In this document: in pieces, positions 52,586-64,000 of the stretch
How the letters are laid out: the number at the start of each line of letters is the position of its first letter
How positions within the stretch are numbered: position 1 is the first letter of the stretch
Source: Nymphaea colorata
Taxonomy: Eukaryota; Streptophyta; Magnoliopsida; Nymphaeales; Nymphaeaceae
Assembly (NCBI RefSeq): GCF_008831285.2
Contig: NC_045145.1
Coordinates: forward strand, 21,778,040-21,842,039
Direction of reading: 5' to 3'
DNA: 64,000 bases
Translations under genes and position numbers: made by a program
The notes under the pieces: model-generated
Told to the model about the DNA's origin: nothing
Seen by the model: only the letters and a program-made list of their open reading frames with translations
Database searches by the model: none

Positions 52586-55500
52586 ATGGCTTCATCCAAC
52601 GACGAGCACACTCTGAAGTTGATCAAGAGCCTGTCGGGGAAACAAGAGACTGGCTTTTCCGTTCTCCAGAAGCAGAAAAGAGATTATTTCCGTTACACCA
52701 CACTCAAGTCCGGGCACCACGTCTTTGAGTTTCTGGCGAGCTGGTCGGTCTCCGATTGGTATGGCGACGATAACTTCGGCGCCTCTCTGCTTTCTGATCT
52801 CGACTCCAACCGTGAATATTTCCCGTCGCTCAAAGTGCTCGGTAGTGGCGACTTTGCGACTGTCAACACTTCTTTCTTCGACCGGTTCAAGCAGATCTCG
52901 GCCGATCTCCGGAGAAAGGTAAGAGCAGGCATTCTTTACTTTGGCAATTAATTGGCGATACGTTTGTTATTTACTATTTTTTGAGGGACGAAAGATGAGA
53001 CAGGAAGCCAACCGGACTGCTGGGCCTGAACGTCTGCCTAGGTGGCCGGAACTCCAGGCCTCCCAGAAAGCTAAGTCCCGCGTTCCATTGTCTCCTTTCT
53101 CTCGTCTCCATTGTCCTCCATCTCCACCACTAGTGGATGGTTGTCCGCAAGAAGTACATTGCAGGCAAAATTTTTCCTTTTCAAGTGAGATAATGCAAGT
53201 ACTTGGCTGGTTTCCATTGTCTCCTTCTCTTTTTCATTTTTCTGTCATCCTGTCATCTATTGAACAAAAACCAAGTTTCTGCTTGAGGTCGCTTGATATG
53301 GTCAACTTTGGGGAGACTGTTTTCCGAAGGTGGGTGGTCACTGGTCAGGAAAAGAAAACTAGATGCCGTCTCTCTAAATTTTCATGAATTTTGCTTTCTT
53401 TCTGCCATTTTTCAGGTCGGGAAAAAGTCCAAACAGGGTCGCTCGACATGGGTGGCCTTGGGGTGGCCGGAAAGCGGCTGCCATGGATTCTCTAAAGTAG
53501 AGAATAAATAATTTTACCTTCAGCTGATAAAATGCGTAAGAAAATAATGACAGGTGGTAAAAGAAAAATGATAACTTCTATCGTCCTAGTACCCAATGGT
53601 GGGGGAAACTTTGCATGATCCTGCGAGGGACATATTGAGAATTTTAACAGGGAAGGACTTTTCAAATGGCACTGTTGCCCTCTTCCATTTAATCAACTTG
53701 AAGTGGAGAGGTATTCCTATTATTTTCAAAGAATTGAATATTTTCAAAGAAGTGTGAACTTATATTTGCGGTTAAATTAAGGGATTCTTTTTTTTCTTTA
53801 ATTATGAGCCTGTAAAATGCAGTCCTGTATTAGGGCCCCAACATATAACGCTGCTTTCTGGTTTTCCTTGTTAAGTGACATACGTTTAATTTATATTTTT
53901 CGAGACATGATTTTAATTTAATTTTAGTTTCCTGCTTGCAAAAATTCTTCAACAATTTGTGGTTAAACCGAACCTTCATATTTTAAATTTATATTTTCGT
54001 AGGTTTAGTTTCTTCGTTTGTAAATCCAAACTGCCTGGCAGACCTCAATGATTTTTATGATTTTATCCCGATAAAAATTGACTGTACATAATTACTGTAT
54101 AAGTCTAGTAATCACCGTGAAGATTAGAAGACGAAGGGCAGCCTTCTTTTACGGCCAGAAACTAATTAGAGAGCTTTGAATCTCTCTCTTTTTTCTTTCA
54201 GGTGGATAAGGTTTTGGAGAAGGAGAAGGGAAAAGTACCGGAGATTGTATTCACTGGTCACTCCAATGGAGGTGGGATGGCAATCTTGGCAACAGTGTGG
54301 TTCCTGGAACAACGCAGGCACTCCAAGATCACCCCTCTCTGCATCACTTACGGCGCTCCTCTGGTCGGACACAAGATCTTCGGCCACGCCGTCCGGTGGG
54401 AGTAACTTCTTCACGAGACAAACAAGAGCTGGGCAATCAACGTTGTCTCGATTCGGGACCTCGCCCCACGAATCCTGTTCTCTCCTCTCAAAGATCTTAA
54501 TAATGATTATCTGGAATCAGTTTTCCAGACATGGGGAAAGAAAGGAAAAGAAATGACAGTATCGACTCCCGCCAATCTTGTATTAGGTGAAGATTTCTTC
54601 ACCAGCTTGGTGAAGAATGCCTTCGCGGTGGCGAGCTATGACTCCTGCGTGCTGAGGAGCTCTGCCGGTGGCGGCTCGCTCTTGGAAGCTGTAAAGGATT
54701 TGGTAGAGCCGAGTCCCTACCGGCCCTTTGGGAGCTTCCACTTCTGTGTCGGTGATGGGAAGCCATTGTTGAGGGTGGACAACAGTGACGCCGTGCTGCA
54801 GATACTGTTCTACTCCCTTCAGCTGCAGGCGAAGGGATCGATGTGCGTCAGGCTGTGCTAGAAAGCGTGGAAGAACATCTGAACTACGAAGGCAACACAA
54901 GAGATTTGAACATCATATCTCCCTTGCATAATTTTAATAAACTCCCCCGAAAATAGTGACAACCCTGCATTCCATGCACTTGGATTTGTAAGTTATAGTT
55001 TTTTTTTTTTTTTCTCTAGCTAGAATTAACCTAACTTATTCTTATAACATGTAGAGCACATAAGCCAGACTAAGCCTAAGAGCTGCTGCGGAAATGGAGG
55101 CGGAAAGATCCAATAACTTGAGAGGAGAGTGGAAGGGTACAAAAAGAGCATCAGAAATCGGCTGGGAAAGCTGGAGAGATACCGAGCCCTGTGCGCCCCG
55201 GCATCCGGCCACGGGACGGGCTACTACCATGCATTCAAGCTGCAGCAAAGTCCGGCGGACTTCGAGGCTAATGTGCGTAGGCTGAAGCTGGTTGGCCTCT
55301 GGGAGGAGGTCCGGGAATTGCTCAAGGTGTTTGAGCTACCCGACTCGTTCGAGGTGGACCCCGAGTGGGTGGAGCTGGGCACCAAGATCCGCCTCTTGAT
55401 GGAGCCCATCGACATAGCCAACTTCTATCGGCACCACAAGGGAGACCAGACTGGGAAATACGAGACACGGTCGCGAGCAAGGCCCAACTACTACAAGTAC

Positions 55501-55809
55501 CCTGAGAATTGGCTCCAGCACATGAGGAGGTGCAGGAAAGAGGACGACCCACTGTGGAAGGAAGAATGGTTTAACTGGAACATAGAAAAGAATGGAATTC
55601 AATCCATAGAGCAAGAAGTTGCCAAATTTGAGAAGCAGGTGCTTCAATGGCTTGAAAATGGGCAACTGGAGGAAGCTGTGCTCAAGAAATCTTCCACCTT
55701 CCGAAAATGGTGGAACATGTTACCAGAGAGCCACAGGGAAAAGGAGGAACCCGAGATCTCTCGTATTCGCCTTCTCATGAACAAAGCTGGTCCATCTCCC
55801 GTGAACTAG
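52586..55809 (+). pseudogene. EDS1-like copy 2, pseudogene
   Basis: Closely related to copy 3 with the same exon plan: exon 1 52586-52918 intact (111 codons), exon 2 from 54202, exon 3 from 55055. Lesions against copy 3 are: CAA to TAA stop at 54403-54405 in exon 2; a 9-base in-frame loss near 54433; a one-base loss near 54827, bringing a TAG at 54859-54861; further small losses near 54945; GAA to TAA at 55061-55063, the third codon of exon 3; a two-base gain near 55120; and a loss of about 45 bases near 55580 that removes the DSCFWARLEN block typical of EDS1. The first stop would leave only about 178 residues. The lipase serine motif FTGHSNGG and the EP motifs EPIDIANFYRHH and KWWNMLPESH remain readable. 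Confidence 0.9.
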
Positions 55810-56429
55810 AACATAAGTTCCGGCGAGATCATGAACCCTGCCGTGATTCCAAATGGGGAGGTTTGTTTTCCGGTAACAACTGCGATCTTTGTCACCACGC
55901 AGGTCGCGCTAAATAAATTATGGAAGTGAATGTTTTCGTACTCAAAGGGCGCTTTCTGTTCTTGGAACTTGAAATTTTTATACTTTCTTAACTAGATTGT
56001 TGTTCGCCGTTCATTTATGTGAAACCCATCTGCAGTATATGTTTCGAATTGTAAGCCTCCTCTAAATTCTCTCCCTCCTGCAAACACCATCCAACTCCCA
56101 AATAAGAGGGAAGAGTAATCAACCATCTTTTTGAACAATATGTGGTGTTTAATAATGTTAATTGTGACTACTAAAAAGGAAGGTCTGTACAAGAGATATC
56201 CAGGAAGACGATTTATCTTGACAAGCCCTGTAGTAAGCTGGGGCAATCTGGTGTGGAAAGGCAGAATGAACCCGCCTGGACGCTGTACATGGGGATAAGG
56301 ATCGCCTTCCCCTTGACGAGTATGTTCAAAAACTGGGAATTCTAATGGCTTCCAGGCGTTACATGTGTTGCGCTGCAATTGAATATGAAAGGCATGCAGA
56401 GAGGATGGCAGACGGTGTTAGGTGGGTGG
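55810..56429. other. 3' flank of EDS1-like copy 2
   Basis: 55810-55950 aligns with 63606-63760 after copy 3 (TTCCGGCGA, ACCCTGCCGT, GCGCTAAATAAATT). 55995-56150 aligns with the flank of copy 1. No gene. Confidence 0.7.
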
Positions 56430-57448
56430 GGTCAGATTGGATTCGGATTTAATAAATGGCATCCAATCGAATTCAGATATACATAAATGTCCGATTGAAT
56501 TCATTTTTAAACAAATATCCTCTATGTAATGATATTAAATTTTGAAAATCAGCAAAATCTAGTTCAAAATTTGGATTCGATTCAGATATAAATATAAAAA
56601 TCGGATTTGAATTCGGATATGACTTTTCTTTATTCGAATTCAAATCCGAATATGTGAATATCCAAAGAAACATATATGATTAAGAATATATCCAATCGGT
56701 TGACATCCTTAGTGTTAGGTGCAACTGAAAATGCAAATAGGTCTAGACAAGTGTTGGAAGGACTGCTTTGATTTAGTTTGGTACCTTTGGAAGCTTATCA
56801 AAAAGCAGGAGGGAGGTTGTATTTTTTGCATTGCATGATGGAGTGAATTGGTCTAATGTTAGGTAAGTTAGATTTTAAAAAAAAAAAACTTTAAATATCA
56901 TATATATAAAGGGTCCGGTTTCTACCAATCATTCATCCATAGAAAAATTGATAAAAACCAAACACTTAGGTCAGGAATAAAATGCAGGCCCTTTAATTTT
57001 TTTATTAAAAATTTATTTTAAATAAAATTTGAACATCATAATATATTTATAAATTTATTTTGATATAAAACATGCTTTGAGCTAAATTGTTTTTATGAAA
57101 AATGTTGATTTTTCTATTCTCAAAATGTTAGTGTTAAAAAAGCCATTCATTTTCGCTTGTTAAAAAAACAGTATTAAAACACAAAGAATGATCAACTAAA
57201 CCTTAAGATTATATTGGTCACGTTACATTAAAAAAACATTAAATATCATATTTAAAGGATGTGGTTTTTGTTTTAAGAAAATTGAATGGTATCTCTGGCT
57301 TTAGAGTAACTCAACCATTATTAGGGCCGTTCAATTTATTATGATGGATGGTTGATAAATTAACAAAGAGAAACATGATGAGTATTTTCGTCATTTAGTG
57401 TAATTGTCGATGTTTTATTTTTTTCAACTGTGTGACTCTAAACAACAA

Positions 57449-57489
<41 letters not shown>

Positions 57490-58320
57490 AGTAAACTCGG
57501 TCTTTGTCAGCCAGCTTTGAGGTCTCTGTCAGAGAAGGTCACACATAGTGAGGTTGTTTTTGTCACACCACCAGTGAAGACTTCTAAGGTAGCAAATTTA
57601 ATTTATATCTCCAATCATGTGAATCGACCTTCCAAGAAAAAATAGCTTTTTGATGACCAGGTTCACCCGGGTTTCCACTCTAATACTCGGAACTTGCCAC
57701 TTGTCACTTTCTCTTCGTACTGGGCCACAGGCCTCAAGCGGGGTAGGGTTCGGATTTTTTTTATATAAAAAATTTGAAAAATAATATTTTAGCCCTAAAC
57801 TTTAATTTGACCCAGCTTATAAAAAGTGTTTTTGACCCAGTCCCTAACAGACCTCATTTTCTTTGAAACGAGTAGATTCTCAAGAATTCATACCACATGT
57901 ATTAAGAAAATGTAACAAAAAAAAGAGGCTCAATCTTTTAACAAAATTTTCGAGAAAACTTTGAAAATGTTGATTTTTAGAATTACAAAAGAACCACTTT
58001 AAAGGGAAATTTTGTCATTTGACCTTCAAATTTAATGTTTTCGAATGACTATCCGGCTTTTTAATATTTTTCAACGTAATAACTTTTATGGGGGCGTTTG
58101 AATGCCATTTTAAAACCTGTTTATGAAAACACAACCCTGCAAAACTACTTTTTGGAAATGCTTAGATGACAAGAAAAAAGAAAATGTTGCAAAACATTGT
58201 TTTCAAATAAGGATTCTTCGGATTTTTTTATCAAAAACCTGGTTTTAAATAGTGAAAGCTTGGTTTTTAATGGGTCTCCAAACATACAGACTAGACTTTA
58301 AAAGACTCCAAGTTTCATGG
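56430..58320. repeat. Dispersed AT-rich repeat, long unit A
   Basis: Starts with the member-2 copy of the dispersed repeat (56450-56700) and continues through CTAGACAAGTGTTGGAAGGA, a (TA)n tract at 57453-57486 and a terminal block 58088-58310 (AAAATGTTGCAAAACATTGT, TGGTTTTTAAT). It aligns with unit B (58400-59600) except for about 600 extra bases at 57487-58087, which match nothing else in the window. Confidence 0.75.
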
Positions 58321-58399
58321 CAGATAGCGATGTTAATATATTGTATTTGAATCGGATATCCAACCGAACCGATCAAAATAATCAGATATGAAAAAAAAA

Positions 58400-59362
58400 A
58401 TTAACATCCAATTAAGAAACTAGGTCGGATTAGAATTTAATAAATGACATCCAATCATATTCAAATTCAGATATACATAAATATCCAATCTGATTCGGAT
58501 ACAAATTCATATTGAATTCATTTTTAGACAAATATTCTCTATCTAATGATATTAAATTTTGAAAATCGACAGAATCCAGCTCAAAATTCGGATTTGGATT
58601 TGGATATAAATATAAAAATTGGATTCGAATCGTAAAATCAGATTTCAGATTCGGTTCTGGATATAACTTTTCTTTATTATCTGAATATGTAAATATCCAA
58701 AAAAACATATATGATTAAAGATATATCTCATCTGAATCCGATCCGTTGACATCTCTGGTGCTAGGTGCGATTGGGAAGGCAAACTGGTCTAGACAAGTGT
58801 TGGAAGGACTGCTTTCACCTATTGTTTGGTATCTTTGGAGACTTATCAAGAACCAGCAGGGAGATTGTGTTTTTGGCACTGCTGGATGATGCGCAAGAAG
58901 ATTGGGTGTTGAACTAGTTCGATCTAATATTATGTAAGTTAGATTTAAAAAAAAAACTTTGAATATCATATTTAAAGGGTTTGGTTCTACCAATCACTAG
59001 TATATAGAGAAATTGGTAAAAACTGAACACTTAGATGAGGAATAAAAACCAAACTCTTTAATTTTTTTGTTAAAAATTTATTTTAAATAAAATACGAACA
59101 TCCAAATATATTTATTAAACTATTTTGATAAAAAACATGCTTTGAGTTAAGTTGTTCTTATGAAAAATGTTGATTTTTTTATTTTCAAACTGTTGCTGCT
59201 ATAAGAGCCATTCATTTTCACTTATTATAAAAACACGATTAAAACCATCAACTTAATATATATTTTGCATCAACTTAACCTTACGATTATAAAATGAAAC
59301 TATAAATATCATGTTTAAAGGATGTGATTTTTGTCTGTGTCCTATTGATTTTGTTTCCAACA

Positions 59363-59429
<67 letters not shown>

Positions 59430-59600
59430 AGTTTGGATGTCATTTCAAAACCTGGTTATGAAGCAAAACTACTAAAAGAAAATGTTGCAAAACATTGTTT
59501 TCACGTAAAGATGCTTCAGATTTTAAATCAAAAACTTGGTTCTAAATAGTGAAAACTTGGTTTTTAATCGTCTCCAAACATACAAACTAAGTTCTCAAAA
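58400..59600. repeat. Dispersed AT-rich repeat, long unit B
   Basis: Direct repeat of unit A, offset by about 2.0 kb, with the same landmark order: TTTAATAAATGACATCCAAT, CATTTTTAGACAAATAT, CTAGACAAGTGTTGGAAGGA, a (TA)n tract at 59367-59428 and AAAATGTTGCAAAACATTGT. No intact coding. This could be a tandemly duplicated non-autonomous element or a local segmental duplication. Confidence 0.75.
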
Positions 59601-59889
59601 ACTCATTAAAAAAGAACAACAAGTTTAACGCCCCCTTCCCTGAAAGGTGAGTGTGGCTGCCCTTTGTAAGAAATTAAGCGGAAATTTCAGGAGAAAACGC
59701 TGAGAGACTTCCCATCTCCTTCCTCTTCCCTTGTAAGACTCGCCGACGTCAACGGCATCTAGTGTGATCTTATCTTCACCGTCCATCGCCTCCAGATTAA
59801 AAGACAACTACTTACTTCTATATAATTGACATCGCCGGACCTCGCCCCATAGAGTTCTCTTCCCCGTCGCTCAGCTCATCAAGTAGACG
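59601..59889 (+). promoter_or_regulatory. Promoter and leader of EDS1-like copy 3
   Basis: Shares blocks with the copy 2 promoter. A TATA box candidate CTATATAA at 59818-59825 lies about 65 bases before the ATG. TTGAC, the W-box core bound by WRKY factors, follows directly (59825-59829). Confidence 0.5.
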
Positions 59890-62800
59890 ATGGCTTCATT
59901 CTCCGACGACACTCTGAGCCTCATCAAGAACCTGTTGGAAAAACAAGGCACCAACTTTTCCCTTCTCCCGAAGCCGAAAAGAGATGATTTCCGTTGCACC
60001 AAACTCAAGTCCGGGCACCACGTCTTTGAGTTTCTGGCGAGCTGGTCGGTCTCCGATTGGTATGGCGACTATAACTTCGGCGCCTCTCGGATTGGTGATC
60101 TCGACTCCAACGGTGACTATTTCCCGTCGCTCAAAGTGCTCGGTACCGGCGACTTTGCAACGGTCAACCGGGCTTTCTTCGGCAGGTTCAAGCAGATCTC
60201 GGCCGATCTACGGAGAGAGGTAAGAGCAGGCACCTTTCACATTGCAATTATTGGGGGTACGTTTGTTATTTATTGTTCTTTCAGGGGCAAAAGGCGAGAC
60301 AGGAAGCCTACTGGACTGCCGGGCTCCTTTCCGTTGCCCTGAACGTTTTACTCGCTGGCCGGAACTTCAGGCCTCCCGGAGACCTGAGGCCGGCGTTCCA
60401 ATGTCTCCCTTCTTTCTCATTCGCCTTCATTGTCTTCCATCTCCACCACCGGTGGATGGTTGTAAATTGCAGACATAATTCTTATTTTTTAAGTGAGATA
60501 TGGCTGGTTTCCGTCGGTCATTGGCCGAAAATATGATCAGTACCTTCCCTTTTTCATTTTTCTGTTATCTATTTAACGAAAACCAAGTTTCTGCTTAAGG
60601 TCGCTTGACATGGTCAACTTTGGGGAACCTGTTTTTCGGCGGTGGGTGGTCGGAAAAACTTGATATCGTTTCTCTAAAATTTCATGAACGTCGGTTTCTT
60701 TCTGCCATTTTCCAGGTCGGGAAATACTCCGACCAGGGTTGCTCGACATGGGTGGCCTTGGGCTGTTTCCCGGCGGTGGGTGGTCGGGAAAACTTGATAT
60801 TGAGGGAAACGCGGTAAAAATTAGGTCTTCCCGACAAAATCACGTGGTTTTCGGACCATATTCCGAGGTGGTTCCATTGTACTAATAATTTTGACCTTCC
60901 ACCAAATAACCTTCTGGCACTTTAAAGAGAGAGAGCACGATCAGATTTTACCACTGAAGATAAAATGCGTAAAACAGTAACGACTGGTGGTAAAAGTAAA
61001 ATAATAACTTCGATCGTACCCGTGCCAAACGGTAGAGGAGACTTTGCATGTTCCTGAAAGGGAAATTTTGGTAATCTCAACAGGGGGAGACTTTTCAAAT
61101 ATCACTGTCGCATTCTTCTATTTAATCAACTTGAAGAGGAGAGGTATTTCTATTATTTTAAAAGGAATTGAATATTTTCGAAAAAGTGTGAACTTATATT
61201 TACTCTTCACTTAGGAATTATTTGAGATTTTTTTTTTGAACTTATGAGTCTGTAAAATGGAGTCCTGTTTAATTTATATTTTCGAAACATAAATATTTTA
61301 ATGCATATTTTTAGTTTCCTGCTTGCAACACAATTTTTAATAAACTGAATGTTTATATTTTTAATTTATGTTTTTTGAAGGTTTAATTTCTTTGTTTGTC
61401 AAACCGAACTGCCTGACAGACTTCAATGATTTTCTCCAGATAAAAACTGGCCATACATAATTACTGTATGAGTCACGTATTCACCGTGAAGAATAAAAGA
61501 TGGGCAGCTTCCTTTTGAGGCCTGAAACTAATTAGAGAGATTTGAATCCTTTTTATTTTTCTTTTCAGGTGGATAAGGTTTTGGAGAAGAAGAAGGAGAA
61601 AGGAAAGGGGAAAGTACCAGAGATTGTATTCACTGGTCACTCCAATGGAGGAGCAATAGCAATCTTGGCTACAGTGTGGTTCCTGGAACAATACAGACAC
61701 TCCAAGGTCACACCTCTCTGCGTCTCTTACGGCGCTCCTCTGGTCGGAGACAAGATCTTCGGCCATGCCGTAAGGCGGGAGCAACTTCTTCACGAGATCA
61801 ACAAGAGCTGGGCCTCCTGCTTCATCAACGTCGTCTCGATTAGGGACCTCGCCCCTCGAATCCTCCTCTCTCCTCTCAAAGATCTTAATAAAGATTATCT
61901 GGAATCAGTTTTCCAGACGTGGGAAAAGAAAGGAAAAGACACGACATTATCGACTCCTGCCAATCGTGAATTATGTGAGGATTTCTTCACCAACTTGGTG
62001 AATAATGCCTTCGCGGTGGCGAGCTACGACTCTTGCGTGCTGAAGAGCTCCGCCGGTGGCGGCTCTCTCTTGGAAGCCGTAAAGGATTTGGTAGAGCTGA
62101 GTCCCTACCGGCCCTTTGGGAGCTTCCACTTCTGTGTTGGCGACGGGAAGACACTGTTGAGGGTGGACAACCATGACGCCGTGCTGCAGATACTCTTCTA
62201 CTCCCTTCAGCTGCACGGCGAAGGGATCGATGTGCGTCAGGCTGTGCAAGGAAGCGTGGAAGAGCATCTGCACTACGAAAGCAGGACAAAAGACTTGAAC
62301 CTTATCTCTCTTTTGGATAACTTGAATCAGCTCCCACTCTCCCCCCAAAATAATTTCAACCCTGCTTTCGAGGCACTTGGACTTGTAAGTCTTCTCTCTC
62401 TCGTTCGCTCGCTTGCAACTCACTATGTTTGTGTTGTTCCAAGAGTAAGGCTGCAACTCTTAAGGTTGCTGCACAAAAAGCGGTTCCAAACTCATTCAAA
62501 CTCAACTCATTTATAAACAAATTCAGCTCAAGTTCAAATGTGTGCGGAAATGTTAAACGAGTTGAGTTTGAGACATAAGAACTCGAGTGGGCTTGACATA
62601 TTTAACATAAATGAGTTAAGTGAGAGAGTTCGAATGGAACACTGTTATCTTCAAGTCTAGTTGGAGTCTGTTCTGTAAAGTTGGACTTGAGTTTGATTGA
62701 GCTCGAGCTCAAGTTTTCTGATTGACTCCATTCGTGGGCAGCCCTACCTAAGTTTCCCATTATTCATTGCTTTGTTCTTTTTGAGTTAAAATTAACCAGC

Positions 62801-63605
62801 ATCTCCTTGTAATGTCTAGAGCACAGAAGCCAGGCTAAGCTTGAGAGGTGCTGGGGAGATGGAGGCGGAAAGATTGAACAACTTGAAGAGAGTGGAAGGG
62901 CACAAAGAGGTCATTACCAAGTGCCTGGAAAAGCTGAAGGAATATCAAGCCGCATGCAGCCAAGGGACGGGCTACTACGATGCATTCAAGATGCAGGAAC
63001 ATGAGAGCGACTTCAACGCTAATGTGCATAGGCTGGAGCTGGTTGGCCTGTGGGAGGAGGTCCGTGAATTGCTCAAGGTGTTCGAGCTGCCCGACTCGTT
63101 CGAGGTGAACCCCGAGTGGGTGGCGCTGGGCACCAGGATCCGCGTCTTGATGGAGCCCATCGACATCGCCAACTTCTATCGGCACTACAAGGGGGACCAA
63201 ACCGGGCAATACCAGACACAGTCGCGAGCAAGGCCCAACTACTACAAGTACCCTGAGAATTGGCTGCAGCACATGAGGAGGTGCAGGGAAAAGGAGGACC
63301 CACTGAGGAAGGAGGAATGGTTTAACTGGACCATGGATTCATGCTTCTGGGCGAGGTTGGAGAATATGTGCCAAGACAAGGAAAAGAAGGGATTTCAATC
63401 CATAGAGAGTGTTGTTACTCAATTCGAGAAGCAGGTGCTTGAATGGCTCGACAGTAAGCAGCTGGACGAAGCTGTGCTTGCGCAATCGCCTACCTTCCGA
63501 AAGTGGTGGGAAATGTTACCACAGAGCCACAAGGAAAAGGGGGAACCCGAGATCTCTCGTATTGCCCTTCTCATCAACAATGGTGGTCCGTCTGCTGTGA
63601 ACTAG
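59890..63605 (+). CDS. EDS1-like immune regulator, copy 3 (intact)
   Basis: Three phase-0 exons: 59890-60219 (110 codons, starting MASFSDDTLSL), 61569-62384 (272) and 62820-63605 (261 plus stop), giving 643 residues. The N-terminal lipase-like domain shows FPSLKVLGTGDFATVN, then FTGHSNGG (nucleophile serine about residue 135), VSIRDLAPRI (aspartate about 203) and SVEEHLHYES (histidine about 343), so all three triad residues seem present. The EP domain shows YYDAFKMQ, LVGLWEEVRELLKV, ELPDSFE, EPIDIANFYRHY, MDSCFWARLEN and TFRKWWEMLPQSH. This is the expected order for EDS1 rather than PAD4. Introns 1 and 2 use GTAAGA and GTAAGT donors. Intron 2 carries a MITE absent from copies 1 and 2. This is the best candidate for the main functional EDS1 of the locus. 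Confidence 0.92.
60220..61568 (+). other. Intron 1 of EDS1-like copy 3
   Basis: Homologous along most of its length to intron 1 of copy 2 (52919-54201), showing that copies 2 and 3 arose by one duplication of about 7.3 kb. A short internal duplication (TGGGTGGCCTTGGGCTG and TTCGGCGGTGGGTGGTCGG-like words) is present around 60640-60790. Confidence 0.7.
62448..62744. mobile_element. MITE in intron 2 of EDS1-like copy 3
   Basis: The 297-bp insertion has TA on both sides (62446-62447 and 62745-62746). Its ends AGGCTGCAACTC and the complement of GTGGGCAGCCC (GGGCTGCCCAC) are partly inverted. The interior has GAGCTCGAGCTC- and AAACTCAACTC-type words like the 17149 element. The equivalent introns of copies 1 and 2 lack it. 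Confidence 0.55.
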
Positions 63606-63820
63606 AACATAACTTCCGGCGAAATCATAAACCCTGCCGTCATGCCAAAAGGGGAAGTTTGTTTTCTAGTAACAACTTAGATCGTGTCACCTTGCAAGTT
63701 GCGCTAAATAAATTTGGGAACGAATGTTTTCATGCTCAAAAGGGTGCTTGGAATTTTACTTTCTTAACTAGACTTGCTGTGTTTCCACCCTATTGGAGGA
63801 TGGCATTCGATCGTTTTTAT
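63606..63820. other. 3' flank of EDS1-like copy 3
   Basis: Paralogous to the copy 2 flank to about 63760; ATAAATTT words near 63706 may serve polyadenylation. No other gene. Confidence 0.5.
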
Positions 63821-63822
63821 TA

Positions 63823-64000
63823 GGGGTGAACACTAGCTGAGTTCAGTCACCTCGAGCTCGGCTCGACTAATGAAACCTCAAGCTCAAGAATAACTCAACA
63901 GAAGCAACTTGAGCTCGATTCAACAGTTCCTTGTTGAACTCGACCTCGACTTCATTAAGGCTCGACAAACTCGTTTGAATAGAATTGATATTCATTGTTA
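63823..64000. mobile_element. GGGGTGAAC element, left part (cut by window end)
   Basis: TA followed by GGGGTGAACACTAGCTGAG, then TCAGTCACCTCGAGCTCG, GACTAATGAAACCTCAAGCT and CTTCATTAAGGCTCGACAAA. It follows the 17149 element in order and orientation up to the window end. Confidence 0.7.

Overview
The window is nuclear DNA from a seed plant, most likely a flowering plant. The evidence is GT-AG introns, an EDS1-family immune gene cluster, a plant-type ABCC transporter, clade VI acyl-activating enzymes ending in a plant peroxisomal targeting tripeptide, and AT-rich intergenic DNA full of plant transposon debris (hAT, Tourist-like and TA-flanked MITEs, an L1-clade LINE, tRNA-derived SINEs). I cannot name the species. 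There is no prokaryotic, organellar or CRISPR signal.

Layout. 1-955: the 3' end of a plus-strand gene I do not recognise. 956-8.2 kb: intergenic DNA with a compound CA repeat, a SINE-like element whose 180-bp body is present three times in tandem, palindromes and simple repeats. 8.2-15.9 kb: a two-copy tandem duplication (period about 3.8 kb) carrying two nearly identical minus-strand peroxisomal acyl-CoA synthetase genes, each with two exons and its own TATA box. 15.9-31.4 kb: transposon-rich DNA. It holds a TA-flanked element (17.1-17.6 kb), a decayed minus-strand hAT transposase (21.3-23.5 kb) with a different direct-repeat array on each side, several short hAT and Tourist-like elements, and a LINE scrap. 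31.8-38.0 kb: an intact ten-exon ABCC (MRP) transporter of 1507 residues. 38.0-44.9 kb: mostly unexplained, with one possible orphan exon at 38.9 kb and repeat relics. 44.9-63.6 kb: three tandem plus-strand EDS1-like genes. The first is intact and divergent (630 aa), the second is a pseudogene with many lesions, and the third is intact (643 aa). A 5'-truncated LINE lies between copies 1 and 2, and a duplicated AT-rich repeat lies between copies 2 and 3.

How the genes work together. I see no operon-like or metabolic cluster. The three recognised families (peroxisomal acyl-CoA ligase, ABCC vacuolar or plasma-membrane pump, EDS1 immune regulator) are independent plant genes. The most interesting biology is the EDS1 array. 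It shows birth and death of a normally low-copy immune hub, with one divergent paralogue that has lost the third lipase-triad residue and one fresh pseudogene. Beside it stand the AAE tandem pair and the hAT family with its structured subterminal repeats.
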